NCBI RefSeq assembly: GCF_003244875.1
Contig: NZ_LXXZ01000040.1
Span: 124,001-188,000 of the forward strand
DNA: 64,000 nt
Direction: 5' to 3'
Origin: Stenotrophomonas sepilia
GTDB taxonomy: Bacteria > Pseudomonadota > Gammaproteobacteria > Xanthomonadales > Xanthomonadaceae
Part shown: one piece after another, positions 26,109 through 35,145 of the stretch
Layout of the letters: every line of letters begins with the position of its first letter
Position numbering within the stretch: the first letter of the stretch is position 1
Notes under the pieces: model-generated
Database searches by the model: none
The model's input: the letters and a program-made list of their open reading frames with translations, nothing else
What the model was told of the DNA's origin: nothing
Translations under genes and position numbers: made by a program

Positions 26109-27272
26109 TCAGGGAGTCAATACGATCTTGCGGCAGTCGTCGTCCTTGGCATCGAACATCGCATAACCTTGCGCCGCGTCGGCCAGGCGCATCCGGTGCG
26201 AGATGATGTCCCCCGGATCCAGCTTTCCTTCCAGGATTGCGTCCAGCAGCTCCGGCATCAGTCCCTGCACGTGAGTCTGCCCCATCTTGAATGTCAGGCC
26301 CTTGTCGAACGCATCGCCCAGCAGGAACCCGTGGATGAAACCGGCATAGACACCGGGAATGCTGACCACGCCGCCGCGGCGGGCGGCTGCGATGCACTGA
26401 CGGATGGCCACGCCGCTGCTGCCTTCCAGTTTCACGGCGGTCAGCGCTGACTCCAGGGCACTGCCCTCGGCCTCGAAACCGACGGCCTCGATGCAGGCAT
26501 CCACGCCGCGTCCACTGGTCTGGGTAAGGATGTAATCGGCCGGGTCCTCGATCTCCTTGAAGTCGATCGGCGTCACACCATAGGCACGGCGCGCGTAGTC
26601 CAGGCGGTAGCGAAGATGGTCGACCATGAAGATGGTCTCCGCTCCCAGCAGCCGGCAGCAGGCCGCGCTCATCAGCCCAACCGGACCGGCACCGAAGATC
26701 GCCACTGTCGAGCCCGGCTTGACCCCTGCGTTCAGCGCGGCCTGATAGCCGGTGGGCAGAATGTCCGACAGGAACAGAACCTGTTCGTCGGCCACGCCTT
26801 CCGGGATGCGCAGTGGGCCCACATTCGCCTTGGGCACGCGCACGAATTCGGCCTGTCCGCCTGCCACGCCGCCATACAGATGGCTGTATCCGAACAACGC
26901 CGCCGGGGGCAGAAGGCCCTTCTGGTTCAGCGCAGCGCCCTTGCCCGGGTTGGTGGTCTCGCAGGCGGCATACTCGGCCAGCCGGCAGTGGAAGCACTCG
27001 CCACAAGCGATCACGAAAGGGATCACCACGCGATCGCCCGGCCTCACCTGGGTTACGCCGCTGCCGACCTCTTCCACCACGCCCATGAATTCGTGCCCCA
27101 GCACATCGCCGTCGTGCAGATCGGGAATCTTGCCCCTGTACAGGTGCAGGTCCGAGCCACAGATGGCGGTGGCGGTAACCCTCAGGATCAGGTCGTCCTC
27201 AGCTGCCAGCACCGGGTCCGGCACGGTCTCGACGCGCACATCCTTGCGGCCGTGATAGGTCAATGCCTGCAT
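26109..27272 (-). CDS. Zinc-dependent alcohol dehydrogenase, formaldehyde-dehydrogenase-like
   Basis: A 387-residue medium-chain dehydrogenase. Catalytic zinc ligands are C38 (AICGSD), H60 and E61 (GHEF); structural zinc ligands are C90, C93, C96 and C104; the NAD-binding motif is [10 protein letters not shown]. The sequence is of the type of glutathione-independent formaldehyde dehydrogenase-like proteins found in stress-related gene sets of many bacteria. The substrate is not known. It precedes a membrane-protein gene by ten bases and diverges from a small hydrophilic protein. Confidence 0.9.
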   Translation of the reverse strand: MQALTYHGRKDVRVETVPDPVLAAEDDLILRVTATAICGSDLHLYRGKIPDLHDGDVLGHEFMGVVEEVGSGVTQVRPGDRVVIPFVIACGECFHCRLAEYAACETTNPGKGAALNQKGLLPPAALFGYSHLYGGVAGGQAEFVRVPKANVGPLRIPEGVADEQVLFLSDILPTGYQAALNAGVKPGSTVAIFGAGPVGLMSAACCRLLGAETIFMVDHLRYRLDYARRAYGVTPIDFKEIEDPADYILTQTSGRGVDACIEAVGFEAEGSALESALTAVKLEGSSGVAIRQCIAAARRGGVVSIPGVYAGFIHGFLLGDAFDKGLTFKMGQTHVQGLMPELLDAILEGKLDPGDIISHRMRLADAAQGYAMFDAKDDDCRKIVLTP

Positions 27273-27420
27273 CGTGCTTCTCCAGAAAATCGGAACGACA
27301 GCATTGCAGGGACGCCCTCCTGCCCCGGTGACATCCAGGTGTGCGCAGCGTTCATTCCGCGGCGTCGTGGTGTTAACCCGGCCCGGGGCACGCTGCGAAC
27401 ACCCGCCACAGGAGCTCACC

Positions 27421-27609
27421 ATGAACGACAAGCTGCCTTTCAATCCAACAACAGACGTGGACGATCAATCGAAAGCACACACGCCGGACAAGCGGCGCAA
27501 TGGTCGAGCGAAGTGGAAGGAGCACGACATGCCGGACGACGGCGATGGCCCCAAGGCCGTACCCGAGGACTACGAGCGTCCCGATCCCGATCCGACGGGC
27601 AAGCGTTGA
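27421..27609 (+). CDS. Small hydrophilic hypothetical protein
   Basis: A 62-residue charged protein without a hydrophobic core ([38 protein letters not shown]), probably disordered. AGGAG lies seven bases before the ATG. Composition is like that of small stress-protective proteins, but no family is recognised. It diverges from the alcohol dehydrogenase operon. Confidence 0.6.
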   Translation: MNDKLPFNPTTDVDDQSKAHTPDKRRNGRAKWKEHDMPDDGDGPKAVPEDYERPDPDPTGKR

Positions 27610-27708
27610 GGCCGCCTCACATCCTGGATGCGCCGGGTTCACGCGTCATGGTGCGCTGCCGGCGCAAGCTGCATGCACGGTTTCTGGTCAGGCTGAAAGA
27701 GGTGTTGC

Positions 27709-28347
27709 ATGTGGAAACGCAACGGTCTCTCGCTGGTACTGCTCGCACTCACTGTCGTCTTCATTGTCGGGCAGGCAGTTGCGGGACATCACGTGCACAA
27801 TCAGGAGTTGACGCAGCACGGGCGCGCGGCGATCGACCTCTGGCACTACCTGGCGACCGGGCATTTCGTGAGCGCTACATTCGAGAACTGGGAGAGCGAG
27901 TTCCTGCAGATGGGAATGTACGTTCTTCTGACCGTCGCCCTGCGCCAGCGTGGCTCGGCCGAATCCCGGCCCCTGGACCCGGCGCAGGAGCAGAACCGCG
28001 TCGAGCCGGGCCCTGCGCCGTGGCCGGTTCGTCGCGGCGGCGCATGGAAGGTGCTTTACGGTCACTCGCTTGCGATTGCCTTCGGGCTGTTGTTCCTGCT
28101 CAGTTTTGCATTGCATGCATTGGGTAGCTGGCGCGCCGAGCAGGTCGAGCAGCAGCTGCAGGGGTTGCCGGTGCCGGGTTTCCTGGAGCATCTGGGCAGC
28201 AGCACGTTCTGGTTCGAATCGATGCAGAACTGGCAGAGTGAGTTTCTTGCGGTGCTGTCCCTGGTTGTACTTACGATCTTCCTGCGGCAGAAGGACTCAC
28301 CGCAATCCAAGCCGGTCGAAGCTCCGCACGCGCAGACAGGGGATTGA
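27709..28347 (+). CDS. DUF6766 family membrane protein
   Basis: A 212-residue membrane protein with helices near residues 7-26 (LSLVLLALTVVFIVGQAVAG), 70-80, 118-137 (IAFGLLFLLSFALHALGS) and 185-200. The two halves carry related blocks: FVSATFENWESEFLQMGMYVLL and FWFESMQNWQSEFLAVLSLVVL, each followed by LRQ, so it is an internal duplication. This is the DUF6766 pattern. The function is unknown. The isochorismatase-like gene starts three bases after its stop. Confidence 0.88.
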   Translation: MWKRNGLSLVLLALTVVFIVGQAVAGHHVHNQELTQHGRAAIDLWHYLATGHFVSATFENWESEFLQMGMYVLLTVALRQRGSAESRPLDPAQEQNRVEPGPAPWPVRRGGAWKVLYGHSLAIAFGLLFLLSFALHALGSWRAEQVEQQLQGLPVPGFLEHLGSSTFWFESMQNWQSEFLAVLSLVVLTIFLRQKDSPQSKPVEAPHAQTGD

Positions 28348-28350
28348 ACC

Positions 28351-28902
28351 ATGGGAAATGCTCCGTCAACCGCCTTGCTGATCATCGATATGTTCAGTCG
28401 CTTCGACTTCCCAGGCGCGCAGGCGCTGGCGCCAGCAGCGGAGCGGGCGGCCGCACAGATCCGACGCTTGAGAAACCACTTTGATGGCCACGGATGGCCG
28501 GTCATCTACGCCAATGACAATTTCTCGGACTGGAAGCGTGACTTCCGCCAACAGGTAGCACAGTGCCAGCGGGATGGAGGACCGGCCGGGCGGATTGCCG
28601 ACCTCCTCTCTCCCCTGCCCGGTCACTACTTCGTGCTCAAGCCCAAGCATTCGGCGTTCCTGGCCAGCCCGTTGCCGATTCTGCTGGCCAAGCTTGGCGT
28701 GCGCAGCCTTTGGCTCAGCGGGATGACGGCCGATTCATGTGTCCTGGCTACCGCGCTGGACGCCAACGCCAGGGAATTCGACGTAGTGGTGGCACGGGAG
28801 GCCGTGGCGGGGACGCCGGCGCGGAAACAGCGTGCGATGGCGCTGCTCGCCGATTCGGGTGCAGCCCGGGTCGCACGGCTCGCCTCGCTGGTCCCGGCAT
28901 GA
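28351..28902 (+). CDS. Isochorismatase-family cysteine hydrolase
   Basis: A 183-residue cysteine hydrolase. The catalytic triad is visible: D13 (LLIIDMF), K97 (VLKPKHSAF) and C130 (TADSCVLATA), with the usual cis-peptide spot before the cysteine region (LSGMTADSC). Members hydrolyse isochorismate, nicotinamide or other amides; sequence alone does not tell which. It is three bases downstream of the DUF6766 gene and so probably translated from the same mRNA. Confidence 0.88.
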   Translation: MGNAPSTALLIIDMFSRFDFPGAQALAPAAERAAAQIRRLRNHFDGHGWPVIYANDNFSDWKRDFRQQVAQCQRDGGPAGRIADLLSPLPGHYFVLKPKHSAFLASPLPILLAKLGVRSLWLSGMTADSCVLATALDANAREFDVVVAREAVAGTPARKQRAMALLADSGAARVARLASLVPA

Positions 28903-28917
28903 CCGGCCGGAGCGGGC

Positions 28918-29151
28918 TCAGGCCCGGTCTGCGATTCCCTTTACACCGGCGTGACCGGCGCAATGTGCGCAGCAGAAGATCTGACCGTTTCCTTCAACGC
29001 CATGCCCGATGATCGCGCAGTCGCAATGTGCGCAGCGCGGTGCGAACGCATGGATGGCGCACTCGAACGAATCGAAGGTGCCGCTGCGTCCACCCTGCTG
29101 GAGGGTGAAGCTCTTGTCGTAGTCATTGCCGCAGACATCACAGGTAGCCAT
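28918..29151 (-). CDS. Small cysteine-rich zinc-binding protein, metallothionein-like
   Basis: A 77-residue protein with cysteine pairs CDVCGNDY, CAHCDCAIIGHG and FCCAHCAGH, giving nine Cys and several His. The pattern CDVCG-x-F-SFECAIHA-CAHC-IIGHG is conserved in many proteobacterial proteins often labelled metallothionein-like, and suggests two zinc knuckles. The start MATCDVCG is preferred over one four codons upstream. It ends 15 bases from the convergent isochorismatase-family stop. Confidence 0.8.
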   Translation of the reverse strand: MATCDVCGNDYDKSFTLQQGGRSGTFDSFECAIHAFAPRCAHCDCAIIGHGVEGNGQIFCCAHCAGHAGVKGIADRA

Positions 29152-29255
29152 GGGGCACCTCATGCGGAGAAAGGAGCATGCAGTGTCGCGGGCGCGGGTG
29201 TCGGCGGTCGTGAATGCATCGTGTCGCCAGCGTGCAGAACACCGATGTGTTCATT

Positions 29256-29275
29256 ACGCGGGCTGCAGCCCGCGT
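29256..29275 (-). terminator. Hairpin after the Rap1a-like gene
   Basis: A perfect 20-base inverted repeat (ACGCGGGC TGCA-centred) lies 23 bases after the stop of the Rap1a-like gene and before the next minus-strand gene. It folds to an eight-pair stem with a TGCA loop. Confidence 0.55.
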
Positions 29276-29298
29276 TGCCAACGCCCAGCCCACGCGTC

Positions 29299-29745
29299 TC
29301 AGCGTGCCTTGCCGGGCTCGGCACTGCCACCAGGCGATGTGCCGCGACCACACGGAAACGCCGCGCGCAGCCCTTCGACAACCAGGGGAGACGCATCCTG
29401 TTGCAATCGCACGCGGGGCAGCTGCCGGAGATGGGAAGACACCTGATCGACCAGTTCATGCGGAAGGATCCGGCCCTGCCCACACCACTGACCGCGGCTG
29501 GCATCGGCGACACCCAGGATATAGCTGCTGGCCCGGGCGCTGGACAGCCCCCGGCAGTGTTCGCCATCGCAGAACCCGTCAGCGCCTTTGCCCTGCAGCA
29601 GCGTGATGAGCTCCGCACCACTGACAAACCAGGTGCGTTCCGGTTGCGTTGTGCCTGCCACGGCGGGTCCCACGAGGGCGCCGAGGCACAGTGTCAGGAG
29701 CCAACGCATGCGGCGGTGCGTGAGGCGGGCGTGATGTCCTTTCAT
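29299..29745 (-). CDS. Secreted Rap1a/Tai-like domain protein
   Basis: A 148-residue protein with a signal peptide (MRWLLTLCLGALVGPAVAG after 12 residues). The mature part has the Rap1a pattern: SGAELITLLQG, cysteines at FCDGEHC, SYILGVADA, the paired WCGQGRI, and the end LVVEGLRAAFPC. Rap1a was described as an immunity protein of a Serratia type VI effector, but many bacteria have such proteins without effectors near them, and none is seen here. AGGA lies eight bases before the chosen ATG. Confidence 0.72.
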   Translation of the reverse strand: MKGHHARLTHRRMRWLLTLCLGALVGPAVAGTTQPERTWFVSGAELITLLQGKGADGFCDGEHCRGLSSARASSYILGVADASRGQWCGQGRILPHELVDQVSSHLRQLPRVRLQQDASPLVVEGLRAAFPCGRGTSPGGSAEPGKAR

Positions 29746-29790
29746 ATCGGGGTCCTGGCTGTCGTTTTTCTGGATTCCACGCGGTGCCGG

Positions 29791-30477
29791 TCAGAGTTGA
29801 TCAAGCTGGTTGCGTGGTTGAAACGCCGGGTCGTCCTCAGCTTCCAGCATGGCGTCCACCAAGGCGTCGAAGGGCGCGGCAGCGGTATCCAGGTCCGTGG
29901 AAGAAAGGAATCCGGATTCCCCCTGGCCGGCCAGGGCAATCGCGGCAACGGTCTCGCGCCCACCTTCCTCTGCCCAGAGATAGTCGTGGACCAGTGCCAC
30001 CCCATGGTCGCCCGCCTTCAGGAAATCGGCCGCGCCCCGTGCCACAGCCAGAAACGCGATGAGATCGTAGAGGCTTTCCGAATACGTCAGCGATCCCGCA
30101 ACAAAGTGCGTACCAGTGCGGTCATAGGCGGCAACCTGGATATTCTCGGCCTGCGCGGATGCAAGGAAGGCCTTCAATGCGGCGCGATTGTCGGGGTGGC
30201 GGGCCAGCAGGGCCTGGCAGTCTATGAGCAGTTCATCCAACGCCTCGTCGCTTGAAGACGCCAGGCATTCACCGTTGCGCAAGCGCCACGGCCCGGCGAT
30301 GCATCGCCAGTCGGACCATCGGGATGGCGAAGGCAGGGGCGCCGCCAGCCATCTGGAGAGATCTTCGTGGCGCAACTGCAGGCGCAACAGCGCTGAATAA
30401 GGCTCTGACAAGGCGATGACCCATCCGGTCTGCGTGTCCAGATGGCTTTTAGCAGACAACGCGCGACCCGCCAACAC
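29791..30477 (-). CDS. Hypothetical protein of about 228 residues
   Basis: A soluble protein with no recognised family. It has a mixed alpha/beta composition (LLRLQLRHEDLSRWL; LIDCQALLARHPDNRAALKAFL; YDLIAFLAVARGAADFL), an acidic C-terminus and no signal. The longest frame starts with GTG and the true start may lie further in, for example near WVIALSEP. It is on the same strand as fruR and 54 bases downstream of its stop, so it may be read through from fruR, but no link to fructose use is visible. Confidence 0.55.
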   Translation of the reverse strand: MLAGRALSAKSHLDTQTGWVIALSEPYSALLRLQLRHEDLSRWLAAPLPSPSRWSDWRCIAGPWRLRNGECLASSSDEALDELLIDCQALLARHPDNRAALKAFLASAQAENIQVAAYDRTGTHFVAGSLTYSESLYDLIAFLAVARGAADFLKAGDHGVALVHDYLWAEEGGRETVAAIALAGQGESGFLSSTDLDTAAAPFDALVDAMLEAEDDPAFQPRNQLDQL

Positions 30478-30531
30478 CCCAGTGCCAGCCTCATGGACTG
30501 CGACTGCTACTGCCGCAGACGCGGCGCCGGA

Positions 30532-31515
30532 CTATCGCGCAGCCGTTGACCCTCTCACCACGCATCTTCCCGTCATCACCAGTCTGCGTACCGGCAGCTC
30601 CGGCATGCGCAGGCGCTCCAGCAGCAGCGACATCGCGGCCCGCCCCATCTCTTCAACCGGCTGCTCGACCACGGTAACCCCGGGTTCGACCAGTTCGGTC
30701 CATCGCTCATTGTCGAAGCCTGCCAGCGCCAGCTCTCCTGGAATCGCAAGCCCAGCGCTGCGGGCCGCTTTCAATGCGCCCATGAGCAGCAGGCTGTTGC
30801 TGGCGACCAGCGCATCGGGACGCGAAGGACTGGTCAACCACTGCTCGACCGTTGCGATGGCGGCCTCGGCCGTGGGCTCTACCTCGCGGTAGTCCGGTTC
30901 CAGCCCGTGCCTGCGCATTGCAGCGATATAGCCGTCGCGGCGTTCGGCCGCCGTGGTACTGGTGCTGCCGAACAGGCCACCGATGCGGCAATAGCCGCGC
31001 TCGGCCAGGTGTTCGACCAGGCCCGCCATCGCCGCTGCGTTGTCGAGGACCACGCTGTCGATCGAGCCACCGGGTGCGGCACGATCGACCAGGACCGTGG
31101 GGTAATCCAGCGTGAGCCGGTCCAGCCGCCCCACCGTGGTCCGGGTGGGCGCAAAAATCAGCCCACTGATGCGTTCCTCGTGCATCAACTGCAGATACAG
31201 CGCCTCGCGCTCGGGGTCCTCATCGGTGTTGCAGAGGGTGACGCGAAGGCCTTCCCGGTACGCGACTTCCTCCACGGCGCGGATCAGCGCGGTAAAGAAC
31301 GGGTTGCGGATATCGGCCACGATCAGGCCGATGATGCCGGTATGCCGGGCGCGCAGGCGTCTTGCCTGCAGGTTGGGGTGATATCCGGTCTGGCGGATCG
31401 CCGCCTCCACCCGGCCGCGCACGGCCTCGCTGACCGGGCCGCCGCCGAGCACCCGCGACACGGTGGACTTGGATACCCCCGCCACGCGTGCGACGTCATT
31501 GATGCTGATGCTCAC
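30532..31515 (-). CDS. fruR: LacI-family fructose operon regulator FruR
   Basis: A 327-residue LacI/GalR repressor: helix-turn-helix INDVARVAGVSKSTVSRVL with hinge helix NLQARRLRARHTG, then a periplasmic-binding-protein-like effector domain. It diverges from fruBKA, as in other Xanthomonadaceae, where a FruR controls the operon and answers to fructose phosphates. The only possible start before the HTH is a GTG. The operator-like palindrome ends directly at this GTG, with only GGGA as a weak ribosome site, so strong autoregulation and low translation are expected. Confidence 0.9.
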   Translation of the reverse strand: MSISINDVARVAGVSKSTVSRVLGGGPVSEAVRGRVEAAIRQTGYHPNLQARRLRARHTGIIGLIVADIRNPFFTALIRAVEEVAYREGLRVTLCNTDEDPEREALYLQLMHEERISGLIFAPTRTTVGRLDRLTLDYPTVLVDRAAPGGSIDSVVLDNAAAMAGLVEHLAERGYCRIGGLFGSTSTTAAERRDGYIAAMRRHGLEPDYREVEPTAEAAIATVEQWLTSPSRPDALVASNSLLLMGALKAARSAGLAIPGELALAGFDNERWTELVEPGVTVVEQPVEEMGRAAMSLLLERLRMPELPVRRLVMTGRCVVRGSTAAR

Positions 31516-31529
31516 TGGTAACGTTCCCG
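31516..31529. promoter_or_regulatory. FruR operator O1, at the fruR start
   Basis: TGGTAACGTTCCCG matches the perfect palindrome at 31625 in 12 of 14 positions and has the AACGTT core typical of LacI-family FruR/Cra sites. It touches the fruR start codon. Confidence 0.65.
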
Positions 31530-31589
31530 GAATCGAGCGCTTTTCTGGGCCGGACGGCCCTCCAGCACCATGTTAGCGCCAAAGGACTA

Positions 31590-31618
31590 TTGGATTTTTG
31601 TGCACTGCACATTGAAAT
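31590..31618 (+). promoter_or_regulatory. Predicted fruB promoter
   Basis: TTGGAT, a 17-base spacer and TGAAAT give a moderate sigma-70 promoter. The predicted start of transcription falls at about 31625, the first base of operator O2, so bound FruR would block initiation. Confidence 0.5.
31599..31611. promoter_or_regulatory. Perfect inverted repeat inside the fruB promoter spacer
   Basis: TGTGCA-C-TGCACA is a perfect 13-base dyad unlike the FruR sites. It lies between the predicted -35 and -10. A second regulator is possible; it is too short for a normal CRP/Clp site. Confidence 0.3.
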
Positions 31619-31624
31619 GGCGAG

Positions 31625-31638
31625 TGGGAACGTTCCCA
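31625..31638. promoter_or_regulatory. FruR operator O2, at the fruB transcription start
   Basis: TGGGAACGTTCCCA is a perfect 14-base palindrome. Together with O1, 109 bases away, it fits LacI-family repression, possibly with looping. Confidence 0.7.
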
Positions 31639-31672
31639 ATACGTCCCAGCCACCCCTTCCGCGGAGCCCCCT

Positions 31673-34186
31673 TTGTCGCCCCAGACCTTCCCTTCCCCGG
31701 CCAGCCGGGAACTGATCCGCCTGGACGCGCGGGCGCAGGACAAAACCGATGCCATTGCCCAGGTCGCGCAGATGCTGGTCGCGGCCGGCTGCGTGGCGCC
31801 GGGGTACGAAGCCAGCATGGGGCGGCGCGAAACGCTGGCGAACACCTTCCTTGGACACGGCGTAGCAATCCCGCACGGGCTTGGCGAGGACCGCCATCTG
31901 GTGCACCGCGATGGCATCGCCGTGCTGCAGTTGCCGCAAGGCGTGGAATGGAACCCGGGACAGGTCACCCGTCTGGTGGTCGGCATCGCTGCCCAGTCGG
32001 ATACCCACATCACGGTGCTGCGCCGCTTGACCCAGCTGATCCAGGACGAGTCCACGCTGCAGCGGCTGTTCACCACCACCGAGGCGGGCGAGATCGTGAA
32101 CGCGCTGGCCGGCGATGTTGCGATTGCCGCCATCCACGCGCCAGCGGTGGATCTGGCCGAGCGCTTCGAATGGACCATCGCCTACCCCAACGGACTGCAC
32201 GCCCGTCCTGCCACGCGCTGGGCCGAGACGGCGCGCGGCTTCGCGGCCCGCGCGCAGGTCCGCGCAGGCGATCAGGCGGCCGATGCCAAGAGTCTGGTAG
32301 CGCTGCTTCAGCTCGGGCTGCGTGAGGGCGATGCTGTGCGTGTTTCTGCCGAGGGCGCCGATGCCCCCGCGCTGCTGGCTGCGCTGCGCAAGGTCATGGA
32401 TGGATTGGTCGCACAGGAAAGGGCTGATGCCGAGCGTGCAGCCCAGCGCAAGGCAGCAGCCCCTGTCGCCGGGTGGAAACCACCCGAAGCGCAGGCGACG
32501 ATCATTGGCATCGGCGCCAGCCCCGGATTGGCGATCGGCCCGGTGCATGTGCTGGCCAGCACGCAGGCGGAAGTCACCGACCGTCCTGCCCCGCTTGGCG
32601 AGGGCGGCGCACGCCTGCAGGATGCACTCGGCCGCACCCGCCAGCAGCTGGCCGCCCTGCAGGACGACACACAGCGCCGCCTTGGCGCTCCGGATGCGGC
32701 GATCTTCAAGGCGCAGGCCGCGCTGCTCGACGACACCGACCTGATCACCCGCACCTGCCAGCTGATGGTCGAAGGCCATGGTGTGGCGTGGTCATGGCAC
32801 CAGGCCATCGAGCAGATCGCCTCCGGGCTGGCGGCGCTGGGCAATCCGGTGCTGGCCGGGCGCGCGGCGGACCTGCGTGATGTCGGCCGGCGCGTGCTGG
32901 CGCAGCTTGACCCTTCTGCTGAAGGTGGTGGCCTGGCGGATCTGCCGTCGCAACCGTGCATCCTGATCGCCACAGATCTCTCGCCTTCGGATACCGCCAA
33001 TCTCGACACCGGTCGCGTGCTCGGCCTGGCCACCGCGCAGGGCGGGCCGACCTCGCACACCGCCATCCTCTCGCGCACGCTGGGCCTGCCGGCGCTGGTG
33101 GCCGGCGGCGCCGGGCTGTTGGCGATCCAGCCAGGCCGCGAAGCGATCCTGGACGGCAGCAGCGGACGGCTCTACCTGTCCCCCTCCGAAGCCGATCTCG
33201 CCTCGGCACGCGAATGGATCGCCGAACAGCAGCAGATCCGCGAGCGCGAAGCCGCGCAACGCGCGCAACCCGCCCAGACCCCCGACGGCCACCGCATCGA
33301 CATCGGCGCCAACGTCAACCTGCCCGACCAGGTGCCACTGGCACTGGAACAGGGTGCGGAAGGCGTCGGCCTGATGCGCACTGAGTTCCTGTTCCTCGAA
33401 CGTGGCAGTACGCCCAGCGAGGAGGAGCAGTACACCACCTATCTGGCGATGGCCAAGGCACTCAACGGCCGCCCGCTGATCGTGCGCGCGCTCGACATCG
33501 GCGGCGACAAGCAGGTGGCGCACCTGGAACTGCCACGCGAGGAGAACCCGTTCCTCGGCGTGCGTGGCGCGCGCCTGCTGCTGCGCCGCCCTGACCTGCT
33601 GGAGCCGCAACTGCGTGCGCTGTATCGCGCCGCCAAGGACGGTGCACGCCTGTCCATCATGTTCCCGATGATCACGTCGGTGACCGAGCTGGTCGCACTG
33701 CGCGCCATCTGTGAGCGCCTGCGTGCCGAGCTGGAGGCGCCGGTGGTGCCGATCGGCATCATGATCGAAGTGCCGGCTGCCGCCGCTCAGAGCGACGTAC
33801 TGGCGCGCCATGCCGACTTCTTCTCGATCGGCACCAATGATCTGACCCAGTACGTGCTGGCGATCGACCGCCAGAACCCGGAACTCGCCGCCGAGGCCGA
33901 CAGCCTGCATCCGGCGGTGCTACGCGCGGTCCGCGCCACGGTTGAAGGCGCACGGCTGCATGGGCGCTGGGTCGGCGTCTGTGGCGGCCTGGCCGGCGAC
34001 CCCTTCGGCGCCATGTTGCTGGCTGGCCTGGGCGTGGACGAACTGTCGATGACTCCGAACGACATCCCGGCGGTGAAGGCGCGCCTGCGTGGCACCGCGA
34101 TGACCGAACTGCAAGCGCTGGCGAGCACCGCACTGGGGTGCGAAACCGCCGAGCAGGTGCGCGGCCTCGATGGAGCGCGCGCATGA
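31673..34186 (+). CDS. fruB: Fused fructose PTS phosphocarrier: EIIA(Fru)-HPr-EI
   Basis: An 837-residue fusion of all soluble PTS steps. EIIA(Fru) is residues 1-155 with active H68 (GVAIPHG); HPr is about 165-255 with H176 (NGLHARPA); enzyme I is about 275-837 with H462 (GGPTSHTAILSRT), followed by the PEP-binding barrel (MRTEFLFLER; FFSIGTNDLTQY). It takes phosphate from PEP and passes it to FruA. It starts with TTG behind GGAG; no ATG gives the full EIIA domain. It overlaps fruK by four bases (ATGA). Because it brings its own EI and HPr, the fructose PTS does not need other PTS genes. Confidence 0.96.
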   Translation: MSPQTFPSPASRELIRLDARAQDKTDAIAQVAQMLVAAGCVAPGYEASMGRRETLANTFLGHGVAIPHGLGEDRHLVHRDGIAVLQLPQGVEWNPGQVTRLVVGIAAQSDTHITVLRRLTQLIQDESTLQRLFTTTEAGEIVNALAGDVAIAAIHAPAVDLAERFEWTIAYPNGLHARPATRWAETARGFAARAQVRAGDQAADAKSLVALLQLGLREGDAVRVSAEGADAPALLAALRKVMDGLVAQERADAERAAQRKAAAPVAGWKPPEAQATIIGIGASPGLAIGPVHVLASTQAEVTDRPAPLGEGGARLQDALGRTRQQLAALQDDTQRRLGAPDAAIFKAQAALLDDTDLITRTCQLMVEGHGVAWSWHQAIEQIASGLAALGNPVLAGRAADLRDVGRRVLAQLDPSAEGGGLADLPSQPCILIATDLSPSDTANLDTGRVLGLATAQGGPTSHTAILSRTLGLPALVAGGAGLLAIQPGREAILDGSSGRLYLSPSEADLASAREWIAEQQQIREREAAQRAQPAQTPDGHRIDIGANVNLPDQVPLALEQGAEGVGLMRTEFLFLERGSTPSEEEQYTTYLAMAKALNGRPLIVRALDIGGDKQVAHLELPREENPFLGVRGARLLLRRPDLLEPQLRALYRAAKDGARLSIMFPMITSVTELVALRAICERLRAELEAPVVPIGIMIEVPAAAAQSDVLARHADFFSIGTNDLTQYVLAIDRQNPELAAEADSLHPAVLRAVRATVEGARLHGRWVGVCGGLAGDPFGAMLLAGLGVDELSMTPNDIPAVKARLRGTAMTELQALASTALGCETAEQVRGLDGARA

Positions 34187-35139
34187 CTGCCCGCGCCGTC
34201 ACCGTGACCCTGAACCCGGCCATCGACCAGACCGTGCGCCTAGCCCGCCTGCAGCCAGGCCGCGTGCATCGGGCCGGCAGCTCCCGCGACGACGCAGGCG
34301 GCAAGGGCATCAACGTGGCGGCCTGCCTGGCCGACTGGGGCGTGCCGATCACCGCGCTGGGTGTGCTGGGCGACGGCAACGACGGCGTGTTCCGCACGCT
34401 GTTCCGCGAGCGGGGCATCATTGACGGCTGCCTGCGCGTTCCGGGCCATACCCGCACCAACATCAAGCTGGTCGAAGAGGCCAACGGCGAAACGACGGAC
34501 ATCAACCTGCCGGGCCTGGCCGTGGACGCTGCCGATCTGAACGCGGTGTCGCGCCAGCTCGGCGCCCTGCTCGCGCCCGGCCTGCCGGTCGTGCTGTCCG
34601 GCAGCCTGCCGCACGGACTGCCGGCCGATGCATGGGCGCGGTTGCAGGCGCAGGCCGGAACGGCCGGTGCGCGCGTGCTGCTGGACACCAGCGGCGATGC
34701 GCTTGCAGCTGCGCTGGACGGCGCGCGGGGCGCGCTGCCCTACGCCATCAAGCCCAACCGCCACGAACTGGAGGCCTGGACCGGCACGTCGCTGCCGGAT
34801 CGCAGCGCACTGCGCGCTGCAGGCCAGGCCTTGGTCGAACGCGGTGTCGCACTCGTTGCCATCTCCATGGGGACCGACGGCGCGCTGTTCATTGATCGCG
34901 CCGGCGCCCTGGTCGCGCGACCGCCGCGTCTGGCCCAGGGCAGCACGGTGGGCGCCGGTGATGCCATGGTCGCCGGCATCGCCGCCGCGCTGTTGGAGCG
35001 CTCCCTCGACCTCGCCGCCTGTGCACGACTGGCCACGGCGTTCTCGATGAGCCGGCTGGATAGCGGAGACGCGCGGCGGCTCGATCCGGCGCAGGTGCGC
35101 GCCGGGGCCGGCGATGTACTGATCGAGCGGTTGGATTGA
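34183..35139 (+). CDS. fruK: 1-phosphofructokinase
   Basis: A 318-residue PfkB-family kinase that turns fructose-1-phosphate into fructose-1,6-bisphosphate with ATP. Family marks are the N-terminal [10 protein letters not shown], the substrate loop [18 protein letters not shown] and the ATP/catalytic block [19 protein letters not shown], whose Asp is the base. The ATG in the fruB overlap was chosen over an upstream frame start. The gap to fruA contains a possible pseudoknot. Confidence 0.95.
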   Translation: MTARAVTVTLNPAIDQTVRLARLQPGRVHRAGSSRDDAGGKGINVAACLADWGVPITALGVLGDGNDGVFRTLFRERGIIDGCLRVPGHTRTNIKLVEEANGETTDINLPGLAVDAADLNAVSRQLGALLAPGLPVVLSGSLPHGLPADAWARLQAQAGTAGARVLLDTSGDALAAALDGARGALPYAIKPNRHELEAWTGTSLPDRSALRAAGQALVERGVALVAISMGTDGALFIDRAGALVARPPRLAQGSTVGAGDAMVAGIAAALLERSLDLAACARLATAFSMSRLDSGDARRLDPAQVRAGAGDVLIERLD

Positions 35140-35145
35140 AACACC

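Noticed and set aside
29299..29745. Type VI secretion immunity function of the Rap1a-like protein
   Set aside because: No effector or secretion gene is near; only the domain similarity is kept.
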